Below, in pieces: positions 44,938 to 53,188 of a DNA stretch of 64,000 nt; within the stretch, counting starts at the first letter, position 1; each line of letters begins with the position of its first letter. This DNA comes from Fibrobacter sp. UWT2 (GTDB lineage: Bacteria > Fibrobacterota > Fibrobacteria > Fibrobacterales > Fibrobacteraceae): assembly GCF_900142545.1 (NCBI RefSeq), contig NZ_FRBF01000005.1, positions 124,001 through 188,000 of the forward strand, read 5' to 3'. Both the position numbers and the translations under genes were made by a program. A model generated the notes under the pieces. It did no database searches. It had not been told where the DNA came from and saw only the letters and a program-made list of their open reading frames with translations.

Positions 44938-45717
44938 ATGAGAAAGAGAATTTTTACCCTGATTTTGCTTGCGAGCACCCTTACCTTTGCCGACCGAGTG
45001 GTCATCGACACCTCCATGGCGGCTTCTACCGACAACGACTACAAGGATTTCGAGGACCGCGGATCGTTCGGCCCCTATATGGAATTCGGCAGCGTCAAAA
45101 TGAAAAACGTCAACTATTCCTACAAGGTGAACGGCAGGAGCCACAATATCAGCGTGGACAACACCTACCTTTATGGTGCCTCGGGTAGCCTCCCCCTTAC
45201 GGAATGGTTCGACATTTACCTGATGGCCGGTTACCAATACCTAGGAGTCAGCCATTCCCCCCGCAACAGGGAGCAGGCTTATCAGGACCTCGCCGCCTAT
45301 GACGACGAAGACGACTTCTTCGAAGCCCCCTTCGACTCCACCGACCTGGAAGGCCGCCACGAAATCCACACGGCCCTTTTCCAGCTGGGTTTTGACTTCG
45401 CCCTGCCCATCGTCATGAATTACAAGCACCAGTTCATGCTCAAGCTTTACGCCTTCGGCGGCGCCGTATTCGGCAAGACCTTCTTTGCCGACGATACCAA
45501 GTTCACCTCGCCCGCCATTTACGGTTACGCCTACGGTGCAGGCCTCCGCACGGCATGGCACGGATTCTTCCTGTCGACGGGTTTCAGGAACAACCACGAA
45601 TATTTCCACACTTATTTCGAGCGCAAGACGGGAGACGTCCGCGACGACGACGAATTCATGCTTGATTTCGACACGTACTTCCAGCCTTACGTGAGCCTCG
45701 GAATTACGTTATTCTAA
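44938..45717 (+). CDS. Small outer-membrane beta-barrel protein
   Basis: A 259-residue exported protein. Signal peptide RKRIFTLILLASTLTFA, then alternating amphipathic strands with aromatic girdles (WFDIYLMAGYQYLGV; FMLKLYAFGGAVFGKTFF; AIYGYAYGAGLRTAWHGFFLSTGF) and a terminal Phe (VSLGITLF), consistent with an 8- to 10-strand barrel. An Asp/Glu-rich loop (AAYDDEDDFFEAPFDSTD) may be exposed. The ATG at 44938 gives a normal signal peptide; an upstream ATG at 44905 would add 11 residues. No family is recognised. Converges with mltD 18 bp further on. Confidence 0.72.
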   Translation: MRKRIFTLILLASTLTFADRVVIDTSMAASTDNDYKDFEDRGSFGPYMEFGSVKMKNVNYSYKVNGRSHNISVDNTYLYGASGSLPLTEWFDIYLMAGYQYLGVSHSPRNREQAYQDLAAYDDEDDFFEAPFDSTDLEGRHEIHTALFQLGFDFALPIVMNYKHQFMLKLYAFGGAVFGKTFFADDTKFTSPAIYGYAYGAGLRTAWHGFFLSTGFRNNHEYFHTYFERKTGDVRDDDEFMLDFDTYFQPYVSLGITLF

Positions 45718-45734
45718 GGAACGATTAAGCAGTC

Positions 45735-47969
45735 TTACTGCTTGATCTTCAGCATTTCACCAACCTTAATCTTGGTGTCCTGCAAATCGTTCCACTTGAC
45801 GATTTCTTCGATGGTCACCTTATATTGGCGAGAGATGTCCCAGAGACCCTCACCTTTTTTGACGGTGTGAATCTTGAACTGCGCTTCTTGAGCGGTACCG
45901 GCGACCTTCAGCTTCTGCCCCACGCTCAAGCTAGAGGAACTGCCCATGTTGTTCAATTCCTGGATCTTTGCCACGGTGGTTCCGAACTTACGGGCAATAT
46001 TCGTGAGGTTGTCACCCGATTGCACCGTATAGACAGAAGTCTTTTCGTTGGAAGCCTTCGGCTTGGCAGCGGGCTTGCTTTCGGACTTGGCGGTCTTCTT
46101 CTCGGCCTTCTTGCGCACGTATTCGGGAATGACCAGAGAATCGCCCACCGAAAGACGGCGGTTAAAGCCTTCGTTCGCCTGCATGAGCATGACCACCGGA
46201 ACGTCGAAGGTTTCGGCGATTGCCGCGAAGGTATCCCCCTCACGGACAACATACTTTTCGCCCTTTGCCATTTTCGGGCGGATCTTTTCAACCTGGGGTT
46301 TCGGTTCGGGTTTAGATACCACTAGGGTGTCGCCTTCCTTGATGACGGCGGCGGCATCCAGGGAATTCCAGGAGCGGACGGAATCTTGGGAAATGCCGAA
46401 CTTGCGGGCAACGGATGCCAGATTATCATCGGACTTGACAATGTAGGTACGCACCTTTTCGGGTTTCTTGCCGCGATTGGCCTTGGGCTTCGGAGTCACC
46501 TTGATCGGAATGAGCAGGGACTGGCCCGCGCGAATGCGGGTATTCTTCATGTCGTTGGCCTGCTGCAGTTCAGACACCTTGATGCCGTACTGGCGGGCAA
46601 TCATGCCCAGATTTTCGCCCTTGCGGACCTTGTGGTGGTGCCAGCTGGAGAAGTTATTCTTTTCCATCTTGTCGTAGCCATCTACAAAGGCGGCACGAGT
46701 ACCCACCGGCAAACGCAACAGGTAGGAATCCTTGTTCGGCGGCGTACACCACTTGACCAGTTCCATGTTCAAGGTACGCAGCGTATCTTCGGAGACCTTC
46801 AAAAGCTTGGCCACTTCTTCGAGCGGGAAGGAATCGAAAACCGTCACCGTATCGAAATCGGGCTGGTAAGTCTGTTCCACCGTCATCTCGTACTGTTCCG
46901 GGTAATGACCGACGACCATGGCCGCCAAGATACGGGGCACATAGCGCATGGTTTCCTTGGGCAGTTCCAAGTCCCAATAGGTCACGGCGATGGTCGTATC
47001 GCGGGTCGTGTCTTCCTGCATTTCGCGAAGCAGCCTGCGGACGCGGCCTTCACCGCAGTTGTAGGCCGCCATCGCCAAAAGCCAGTCGTCAAATTCGTCG
47101 TGCAGGCGGTTCAGGTACTTGAGAGCGGCCATCGTCGCCTTTTCCGGATTGCGGCGCATATCCACCCAGTAGTCCACTTCCAGGCCGTAGCGCTTGCCCG
47201 TTTCGGGAATGAACTGCCACATGCCCGATGCCTTGGCGCGGCTGTAGGCCTTGACCTTGAAGCCCGATTCCACCAAGGCGAGGTAAATCAGGTCGCGAGG
47301 CATCTTGGCCGAATCGAGCTGGGCGTAAATCAGCGAGTCATAAGCGGTCTTGCGGTTCAAAGAACCCGCCATGAAGGCGCGTGCCGAAGTCGTCATGTAG
47401 TAGATTTCTTGAAGCACGCGCTCGTTGAAACTCACGGGGAGCGTAAACTGCGACAAGTCCAGAGTATCCAGGAAGCTTTCGATCACCTGGAGGGCGGCAC
47501 TGTCGGCCGCACTTTCGTCGAGAGCGTCAATCCCTTCGATAGAGACATCGTTTCGCGTATAGTTGTCGACATTCTGGCCCATTTCGGCCACGTTGGGGTA
47601 AACTTCGTCGAGGGCGCGCACAATGCGGAGCGGCATCTTGACGCGGTAGGCGGAATCTTCGGCCGCAGAGACATTCTTGTAGGTAGAATTGAACCTTTCA
47701 GAAACCAACTGCCTCAGGGATTCATCCAGGTAATGTCTAGCCAAAAGCCATTCCTGGTTGTCCATGGCCTGCAAAGCATACTGGTAATAGGTCCAGGACG
47801 GGCGAATGGCGAGAGAATCCGAAATTTTTTCCTTGAGGGCCCGTTCCGAAAAAGATTCAGTTTCAGAGGAATCCGCTGTTTCAACCTTGGGCGTCATATC
47901 GGGCTTACTAGCACAACCCGCCATGACCAATAGCAATAGGGACAATATACCCGAAACGAAATAATTCAT
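45735..47969 (-). CDS. mltD: Membrane-bound lytic transglycosylase D with five LysM domains
   Basis: A 744-residue lipoprotein (lipobox LLVMAGCAS) that cleaves peptidoglycan glycan strands. The SLT catalytic domain is at about 225-350: LALVESGFKVKAYSRAKASGMWQFIPETG with the catalytic Glu in VESGF, and WLLAMAAYNCGEGRVRRL. Five LysM modules follow (starting HHKVRKGENL, RTYIVKSDDNL, KYVVREGDTF, SVYTVQSGDNL, KIHTVKKGEGL), more than the one to three common in MltD. A Lys/Pro/Ala linker lies before module four. A 52-residue membrane protein gene ends exactly where mltD begins. Confidence 0.94.
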   Translation of the reverse strand: MNYFVSGILSLLLLVMAGCASKPDMTPKVETADSSETESFSERALKEKISDSLAIRPSWTYYQYALQAMDNQEWLLARHYLDESLRQLVSERFNSTYKNVSAAEDSAYRVKMPLRIVRALDEVYPNVAEMGQNVDNYTRNDVSIEGIDALDESAADSAALQVIESFLDTLDLSQFTLPVSFNERVLQEIYYMTTSARAFMAGSLNRKTAYDSLIYAQLDSAKMPRDLIYLALVESGFKVKAYSRAKASGMWQFIPETGKRYGLEVDYWVDMRRNPEKATMAALKYLNRLHDEFDDWLLAMAAYNCGEGRVRRLLREMQEDTTRDTTIAVTYWDLELPKETMRYVPRILAAMVVGHYPEQYEMTVEQTYQPDFDTVTVFDSFPLEEVAKLLKVSEDTLRTLNMELVKWCTPPNKDSYLLRLPVGTRAAFVDGYDKMEKNNFSSWHHHKVRKGENLGMIARQYGIKVSELQQANDMKNTRIRAGQSLLIPIKVTPKPKANRGKKPEKVRTYIVKSDDNLASVARKFGISQDSVRSWNSLDAAAVIKEGDTLVVSKPEPKPQVEKIRPKMAKGEKYVVREGDTFAAIAETFDVPVVMLMQANEGFNRRLSVGDSLVIPEYVRKKAEKKTAKSESKPAAKPKASNEKTSVYTVQSGDNLTNIARKFGTTVAKIQELNNMGSSSSLSVGQKLKVAGTAQEAQFKIHTVKKGEGLWDISRQYKVTIEEIVKWNDLQDTKIKVGEMLKIKQ

Positions 47970-48128
47970 CTAATTTCCAGTTACTTTTTCTACACCAAAC
48001 CAAATGACACCGGCCAAGACAAAGGCTGCAACCATCTGCAAAATAATGATGATTCGATTCAGTCGATAAGCCTTTTGGGCTTTACGGTGCCAAGAGGGCA
48101 GTTCCTGTTTTTCTTCCAATTCCTTCAT
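47970..48128 (-). CDS. 52-residue single-TM protein upstream of mltD
   Basis: A short gene: MKELEEKQELPSWHRKAQKA, then a hydrophobic helix IIIILQMVAAFVLAGVIWFG, ending VEKVTGN. The basic segment before the TM (HRKAQKAYRLNR) predicts the N-terminus in the cytoplasm. Its stop is followed directly by the mltD ATG (TAGATG), so the two are cotranscribed. The coding style and start (ATG 48128) are clean and no alternative frame is open. No homologue is recognised; it may be a small partner of the transglycosylase or of the envelope. Confidence 0.7.
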   Translation of the reverse strand: MKELEEKQELPSWHRKAQKAYRLNRIIIILQMVAAFVLAGVIWFGVEKVTGN

Positions 48129-48174
48129 TTCGCTAGAAATATAGTAATTAGCAGCAATAAGAAATTTTCTATGT

Positions 48175-48187
48175 TATACATCGAGTT
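48175..48187 (+). promoter_or_regulatory. Candidate -10 box before OmpA-TSP3 gene
   Basis: TATACA at 48175-48180 ends 7 bp before the ATG at 48188, leaving no room for a ribosome-binding site if used. The 59-bp divergent region also serves the small gene on the minus strand. Confidence 0.35.
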
Positions 48188-50305
48188 ATGAGAAAGCTGT
48201 TTGCCGCATTATGCCTAATGTCCATGCCGGTCCTCGCACAGGTCGGCATCGTAAGGTCTACCAGCGGCATTCACGCGCCTTCGGCAAAAACGAATCCTCA
48301 AGGCTACCTGTACGTTTCGGGCGCATTCGAAATGGCCAGCGACGGAAACACCTTGAGCATGAGCGACGGCTACACCGATTCTAAAGGAAACTTTACCGAA
48401 CTCGACAACAACACGCCCTCTAACGACGAAACCTTTTTCGTGAGTTTCGCCGTTTTGGACAACCTGGAACTGGGATTTTCGTTACCGGTTCACTACGAAG
48501 GCCAAATCAACAATACGAACCTGGACGGAATGGGCCTCGGAGACCTGCAGCTGTCCGCCAAGGGCTCGATCCCTGTCAACGAATGGTTCAATTTGGGTAT
48601 CAGCGGCGAAATCCTGTTTCCCACGGGTTCCACGGAAAAGGGATTCCGCCCCAGGCACCGCTGGTATATCAAGAGTGACAACAGCGCCTACGCCTTCACC
48701 GCCAACAACGCGGCCACCAACATCAACGTCCACTTTTCGTTCGACTGGAGACATTACCTGGTTTTCAACGGCTACACCGGCATCTTGAACGATCTCCAGG
48801 ATAAGGACAAATACTTCCTCTGGGGTGCCGGCTTCAACGTATTCCCCGAAAAGACCATCACGCTCATTCTCGAAGCTTCTGGCGAAACGCCCTTCCGTTC
48901 TACCCGCTGGGGCGACCATTTCTTGAACAGCCCCTTCAGAATCACCCCCGGCCTGCGTGTCAATCTCCCCCGTCAAAGCTACCTGACTATTTCGGGTGAT
49001 ATCGGCTTCCATTACTTCAAGGAGCTGGACACCGAAGACGCCTTGCAAGTCAACCTGAAATCTGGCGGAGAAAGCATCTATTACCCCATGGCAGGTTCAC
49101 CTGAATTGGGTATCGCCATTACCTTGAGCAAGATTTTCGACTTCAGCTGGGGCGACGACGACCACGACGGCGTTATCGACCGCAAGGACATGTGCCCGAA
49201 CACCTTCAAGGGACAAGTCGTCAACCCCCGCGGATGCCCCGTGGACGAAGACTTGGATGGTGTCCTGAACATTGTAGACCAATGCCCCGCTACACCGATG
49301 GGACTGGCAGTGGACTACAACGGTTGCCCCCTGGACCATGACGGCGACGGCGTGGCAGACTACTTGGATAAATGCCCCAATACCACAGCAGGCTTTGCCG
49401 TAGATTCCATCGGCTGTACCTTGGACACCGATGGCGACGGTATTGACGACAACAACGACAAGTGTAACGACTCGCCCAAAGACGAGCCCGTCGGAAAAGA
49501 CGGCTGCCCGCTGGACCAGGACCACGACGGCATTACCAACGACTTGGACCAATGCCCCGACACTCCCGAAGGCATCTCTATCGACAAGCACGGTTGCCCG
49601 CTGGACTTTGACGGCGACGGCGTCCCCGACGATCTGGACAAGTGCCCCAACAGTAAGCTCGGCGAACAAGTCGGCGAATCGGGCTGTCCCCTGGATTCCG
49701 ACAAAGACGGAGTTCCCGACACCAAGGACGAATGTGCCGACACTCCCGAAGGCGTCTTGGTCAATATTCTCGGTTGCCGCATAGACCAAGACAGTGACGG
49801 AATCTTTGACGAAGAAGACAAGTGCCCGGGCACCCCCGAAGGCGCCCCCATCGACAGCTTGGGCTGTCCGCTGGATTCTGACGGCGACGGTATTGCGGAC
49901 TGGGCGGACCAATGCCCCGGCACCCAAGCGCAGGCAACCATCGACGATTCCGGCTGCCCCACCAACCCCAGGCAGAACTTCAACGTATTCGCCAAGCAAA
50001 TCCACTTCAAGGGCCATGACACGCTACTGGTGAATTCCAGCTACACCGCCTTGAACGACATCGTGTACCACATGCGACAATACCCGGTGAATCTGGAAAT
50101 CCAGTGCGCCGCCAGCGACGCCTCTGGCGAAAACGCCAACCGCATTTCTACCGAACGCGCCCAATTCATCTACAACTACCTGGTAAAGAAGGGCATCAGC
50201 AAGGATCGCCTCAAGTACCAAGGTTTCGGCAAGAAACTGCCGCCCACCCTCATCCAGAAGAACGGCAGCACGGACGCTGTCAGGTTTATTCCTAGTAGAC
50301 AGTAG
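48188..50305 (+). CDS. OmpA-family outer-membrane protein with thrombospondin type 3 repeats
   Basis: A 705-residue protein with signal peptide (RKLFAALCLMSMPVLAQ), a beta-barrel of about 290 residues, nine calcium-binding TSP3 repeats (about 320-590) and a C-terminal OmpA peptidoglycan-binding domain (about 595-705). Repeat cores include DHDGVIDRKDMCP, DGDGVADYLDKCP and DSDGIFDEEDKCP. The OmpA domain has NRISTERAQFIYNYLVKKGI and FGKKLP. The last codons (PSRQ) and the TAG stop are read from a family A array, so the original C-terminus was probably a few residues different. Such proteins tether the outer membrane to peptidoglycan and are abundant surface proteins. It is followed by slyD. Confidence 0.92.
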   Translation: MRKLFAALCLMSMPVLAQVGIVRSTSGIHAPSAKTNPQGYLYVSGAFEMASDGNTLSMSDGYTDSKGNFTELDNNTPSNDETFFVSFAVLDNLELGFSLPVHYEGQINNTNLDGMGLGDLQLSAKGSIPVNEWFNLGISGEILFPTGSTEKGFRPRHRWYIKSDNSAYAFTANNAATNINVHFSFDWRHYLVFNGYTGILNDLQDKDKYFLWGAGFNVFPEKTITLILEASGETPFRSTRWGDHFLNSPFRITPGLRVNLPRQSYLTISGDIGFHYFKELDTEDALQVNLKSGGESIYYPMAGSPELGIAITLSKIFDFSWGDDDHDGVIDRKDMCPNTFKGQVVNPRGCPVDEDLDGVLNIVDQCPATPMGLAVDYNGCPLDHDGDGVADYLDKCPNTTAGFAVDSIGCTLDTDGDGIDDNNDKCNDSPKDEPVGKDGCPLDQDHDGITNDLDQCPDTPEGISIDKHGCPLDFDGDGVPDDLDKCPNSKLGEQVGESGCPLDSDKDGVPDTKDECADTPEGVLVNILGCRIDQDSDGIFDEEDKCPGTPEGAPIDSLGCPLDSDGDGIADWADQCPGTQAQATIDDSGCPTNPRQNFNVFAKQIHFKGHDTLLVNSSYTALNDIVYHMRQYPVNLEIQCAASDASGENANRISTERAQFIYNYLVKKGISKDRLKYQGFGKKLPPTLIQKNGSTDAVRFIPSRQ

Positions 50306-50325
50306 GAAGTAGGAAGTAGGAAGTA
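50293..50325. repeat. Family A array supplying an OmpA stop codon
   Basis: TAGTAGACAGTAGGAAGTAGG heptamers in the plus (coding) orientation. The codons AGT-AGA-CAG-TAG end the OmpA-TSP3 protein. Confidence 0.85.
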
Positions 50326-50370
50326 TTTTTTCTATATTTGAACCTCCCCAAACATTAAAAAGGATTTTCT

Positions 50371-50952
50371 ATGAAGATAGCCGACAAGACTGTTGTCCAG
50401 ATGCACTACACCCTGACCTCCGACGAAGGCAAGGTCATCGATTCTTCCGAAGGCCGCGAACCGCTGCAGTACATTCAGGGCGCCCACATGATCGTCGTGG
50501 GTCTCGAAAAGGCCATGGTCGGCCATGATGTCGGCGACAAGTTCGACGTCAAGGTGATTCCGTCCGAAGGCTACGGCGAATACAACGAAGAAATGACCCA
50601 GGAAGTCCCGCTGGACGTTTTCCAGGGTGTCGACAAGGTTGTCGAAGGCATGATGTTCTACGCCCAGACTCCGGCCGGCCCGATGCCGATCCGCGTGAAG
50701 TCCGTTTCCGAAAAGACCGCCGTCATCGATGCGAACCATGAACTCGCCGGCCAGAACCTGAACTTCGCCATCGAAGTCGTTTCTGTGCGTGAAGCTACCG
50801 AAGAAGAACTGAACCCGGGTCACCACTGCTGCTGCGGCGGCAAGGGCGAAGGCGACCACGAATGCGAATGTGGCGGTCACGGCAACAAGGAAAACTGCGA
50901 CGGCAACGGCGGTTGCGGCTGCGAACACCACGCCGAGCACCACAACAAGTAA
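50371..50952 (+). CDS. slyD: FKBP-type peptidyl-prolyl isomerase SlyD
   Basis: A 193-residue cytoplasmic foldase. The FKBP domain is split by the insert-in-flap domain (about 70-130) as in SlyD: MHYTLTSDEGKVIDSSEGREPLQ, GLEKAMVGHDVGDKFDVKV, IPSEGYGEYNEEM. The tail is rich in Cys and His (HHCCCGGKGEGDHECECGG, GGCGCEHHAEHH), a metal-binding tail that in E. coli SlyD binds nickel for hydrogenase maturation. RBS AAAAGGA precedes the ATG by about 8 bp. Upstream, TATATTTG (50332-50339) resembles a Bacteroidetes-type -7 element (TAnnTTTG), immediately after a family A array. A terminator follows the gene. Confidence 0.93.
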   Translation: MKIADKTVVQMHYTLTSDEGKVIDSSEGREPLQYIQGAHMIVVGLEKAMVGHDVGDKFDVKVIPSEGYGEYNEEMTQEVPLDVFQGVDKVVEGMMFYAQTPAGPMPIRVKSVSEKTAVIDANHELAGQNLNFAIEVVSVREATEEELNPGHHCCCGGKGEGDHECECGGHGNKENCDGNGGCGCEHHAEHHNK

Positions 50953-50975
50953 TCGCACCTTAAATTTTAACATCA

Positions 50976-51006
50976 GAAAACGCCCCGCTAGATGCGGAGC
51001 GTTTTT
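50976..51006 (+). terminator. Rho-independent terminator after slyD
   Basis: AAAACGC..CCGC / GCGG.GCGTTTTT hairpin with TAGAT loop, followed by five T's; 25 bp past the slyD stop. It can also serve the convergent lipoprotein gene. Confidence 0.85.
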
Positions 51007-51029
51007 CAATTTGCGGTCAAAGCCTTATT

Positions 51030-52211
51030 TTACTCGTACTGCGGGACTTCCCATTCCTTCGGAACGGGAGCGGTGTCGTTATGCTTGTAGGTGAAGCCCT
51101 TTTCCGGGTCCAGTTTTTCAACAGCACCCTTCACCGCGGACTTGCACTTGCTACCATCTGCAAAGACCGTGCAGCTCTTGTTCATGAGAATCAGCTGGTC
51201 GCCAAACACGGCCCAGATGCCGGTTCTCTTGCCCTGAGGCACCTTGCTCAAGGTCCACTCTAAAGTATAATCGCCGTTGCTATCGAGGGAAAGCGACCAC
51301 TTGGTGTCTTCGTCATAAGCCACCCAGCTACCGGCCAGCTTTTCGCTATCCACTTCCTTGCTTTCAAGCTCGGCCTTCGTGCATTCCAACGTGCTGCCCG
51401 CCTGAATGGTCATCTTGAACTTCTTGTTCAGAGAAGCCATAACGAGGGAATAGGCTTCCGTTTCAAAAAGTTCCGTCACCATCAGCAAGTAACCGCGCTG
51501 GATATCGTAGGCGCCAGCCGACCACGTCGTGGAATCGCCGATCTTTTCTTCGACGATATAGCTGTCCTTGTAGAAAGAATACACCTGTTCCAGCTTTTCG
51601 GTTTCGTTTTTGCAAGTAAGCTTGGTTCCATGCAGTTCGTTGGCGTCCGAAATATCGTTACGGTCAACGTCTACAGGAGACTTCTTGACATCCTTGTAGT
51701 CGCCATCATTGACAGAAACCTGCAGCTGGTCGTTTTCGTTGACGATAAACTTGAGCGTTGCGGTCTTTTCAAAGAATGCCTGCATTTCGTCGGAGCTCTT
51801 CGAGTCAGACCCCATAAAGGAACCGTTGTCGGTGCTTATCTTAATCACGCCGCCCTTGAAATCCGAATGGACCGCAATCACAGCCATCGAAGAGGCATCC
51901 TGAATCCACAGGGAGAACACGCCCTGCTTATTTCCCGAAGCGAGGTACAGTTCGGTTCCGAACATTTCGCCGAGAGTCATGTTCTTTTCCAAGTCATCCA
52001 AGGTTGCGGCGCGGGTGCCCTTGGGCACATCGGCTTCTTCGGAAGACGACGATTCCGTCGTCGAAGAAGAAGACGTTTCTTCGACGCTAGAAGAAGAACC
52101 GTCGTCGCCACGTTCCACGTTAGACGAATTATCGTCGCTGCCACAAGCGGCCAGCATCAAGGTCATCGCCAAGGCAGATGCCCCCAGAACAGAACAAACT
52201 TTAAAATTCAT
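51030..52211 (-). CDS. Lipoprotein with Ser/Glu-rich linker
   Basis: A 393-residue lipoprotein: signal ending LMLAACGSDD, then a low-complexity linker (SSSSVEETSSSSTTESSSSEE) to about residue 60, typical of Fibrobacter surface lipoproteins. The remainder is beta-rich with WAVFGDQLILMNKSC, SWVAYDEDTKWSLSLDSNG and similar lipocalin-like hairpin text. Four cysteines (LTCKN, LECTK, KSCTV, SKCKS) could form disulfides. No family is recognised with confidence. It is convergent with slyD. Confidence 0.75.
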   Translation of the reverse strand: MNFKVCSVLGASALAMTLMLAACGSDDNSSNVERGDDGSSSSVEETSSSSTTESSSSEEADVPKGTRAATLDDLEKNMTLGEMFGTELYLASGNKQGVFSLWIQDASSMAVIAVHSDFKGGVIKISTDNGSFMGSDSKSSDEMQAFFEKTATLKFIVNENDQLQVSVNDGDYKDVKKSPVDVDRNDISDANELHGTKLTCKNETEKLEQVYSFYKDSYIVEEKIGDSTTWSAGAYDIQRGYLLMVTELFETEAYSLVMASLNKKFKMTIQAGSTLECTKAELESKEVDSEKLAGSWVAYDEDTKWSLSLDSNGDYTLEWTLSKVPQGKRTGIWAVFGDQLILMNKSCTVFADGSKCKSAVKGAVEKLDPEKGFTYKHNDTAPVPKEWEVPQYE

Positions 52212-52242
52212 ACATACCTCGTTTTATGCATAGGAATATAAA

Positions 52243-52278
52243 CAAAAAAAAGGGCAATGTAAATAATTGCCGATTTTT
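52243..52278 (-). terminator. Terminator after epimerase gene (bidirectional)
   Basis: GGCAAT / ATTGCC stem (52253-52271) with T-runs on either side: CTTTTTTTTG on the minus strand and GATTTTTTG on the plus. Confidence 0.75.
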
Positions 52279-52301
52279 TGTGATAAAATACGCTTTTTAA
52301 C

Positions 52302-53186
52302 TCAAATTTCTAAGGGTGAACCGGGATTATAGCCCAAATCGGCCCTAGCGTTTTCGATATCGGGAGCGGCGTCGTACAAAAAGCCCGCAAGGGCCTGTTC
52401 TGCCGTAACGGGTTTCCCGCCAATCCAGCTTTTGAGCACGGCAAGTTTTTTTGCAATCCACCAGGGCACCGGAATCATCCAATGACGCTTGCCCGCCAGC
52501 TTCAAGACCGCCTTGGCCATCTCCGCCATCGAAAGGACACCCTCGCCAGCCAAGGCGTAAGTCTTACCAACGGCATTTTCGGAAAGACCGGCCAAGGCAA
52601 TTCCCTTGACCAAGTCAACGCTTTTGACGGGGCGCTTGAGGCACTTGCCGCCACCGGGCAAGAAATACACCGGGAAGCGTCGCACATAGTTGGCGTACAT
52701 GTTGAATTCGATTCCACCGCCGTAACCGACCGGTTCGCCTATCACCAGCGTCGGGCGCACGATCGTCCATTGCAGGCCGGATTCCTTGACGCAAGACTCC
52801 CCCGCCAGTTTGCTTTTGCCGTACTCCGTCAGTACAGGGTACGTCACCGAAATGCTTGAAACGTAAAGGAGGCGCTTTACACCGGCTTCTTTGGCGGCGG
52901 CAACCACATTCCGGGTTCCGTTGGTATTGATGCGTTCAAAGGCGCCCGGCTTTGTCGAAAGAAGGATGGCGGCCAGGTGGTAGACCAAATCTACGCCCAC
53001 AAAGGCCTTGCGGATTGAATCCGCATCCGAAACATCCCCATAAAAGACCTCCACCCCCTCGGGTAAAAACCCAGCCTGGGTATCGCCCGGGAGCACAAGC
53101 ACGCGAACACACACATCACGAGCCAAAAGTTCCCGACAGAGCGCCTTCCCTACGACGCCTGCGCCACCCGTCACCAAAGCAATCAT
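52302..53186 (-). CDS. NAD(P)-dependent epimerase/dehydratase
   Basis: A 294-residue extended SDR. Rossmann motif TGGAGVVGKALCREL, VYHLAA, and the catalytic pair in SSISVTYPVLTEYGKSKL (Tyr-x-x-x-Lys as YGKSK), with IVRPTLVIGEPVG downstream. Substrate unknown: nucleotide-sugar epimerase, dihydroflavonol-reductase-like or hydroxysteroid-dehydrogenase-like activities are all compatible. It ends with a terminator. It starts 2 bp after the dnaA stop, so it is in one transcript with dnaA. Confidence 0.85.
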   Translation of the reverse strand: MIALVTGGAGVVGKALCRELLARDVCVRVLVLPGDTQAGFLPEGVEVFYGDVSDADSIRKAFVGVDLVYHLAAILLSTKPGAFERINTNGTRNVVAAAKEAGVKRLLYVSSISVTYPVLTEYGKSKLAGESCVKESGLQWTIVRPTLVIGEPVGYGGGIEFNMYANYVRRFPVYFLPGGGKCLKRPVKSVDLVKGIALAGLSENAVGKTYALAGEGVLSMAEMAKAVLKLAGKRHWMIPVPWWIAKKLAVLKSWIGGKPVTAEQALAGFLYDAAPDIENARADLGYNPGSPLEI

Positions 53187-53188
53187 TG

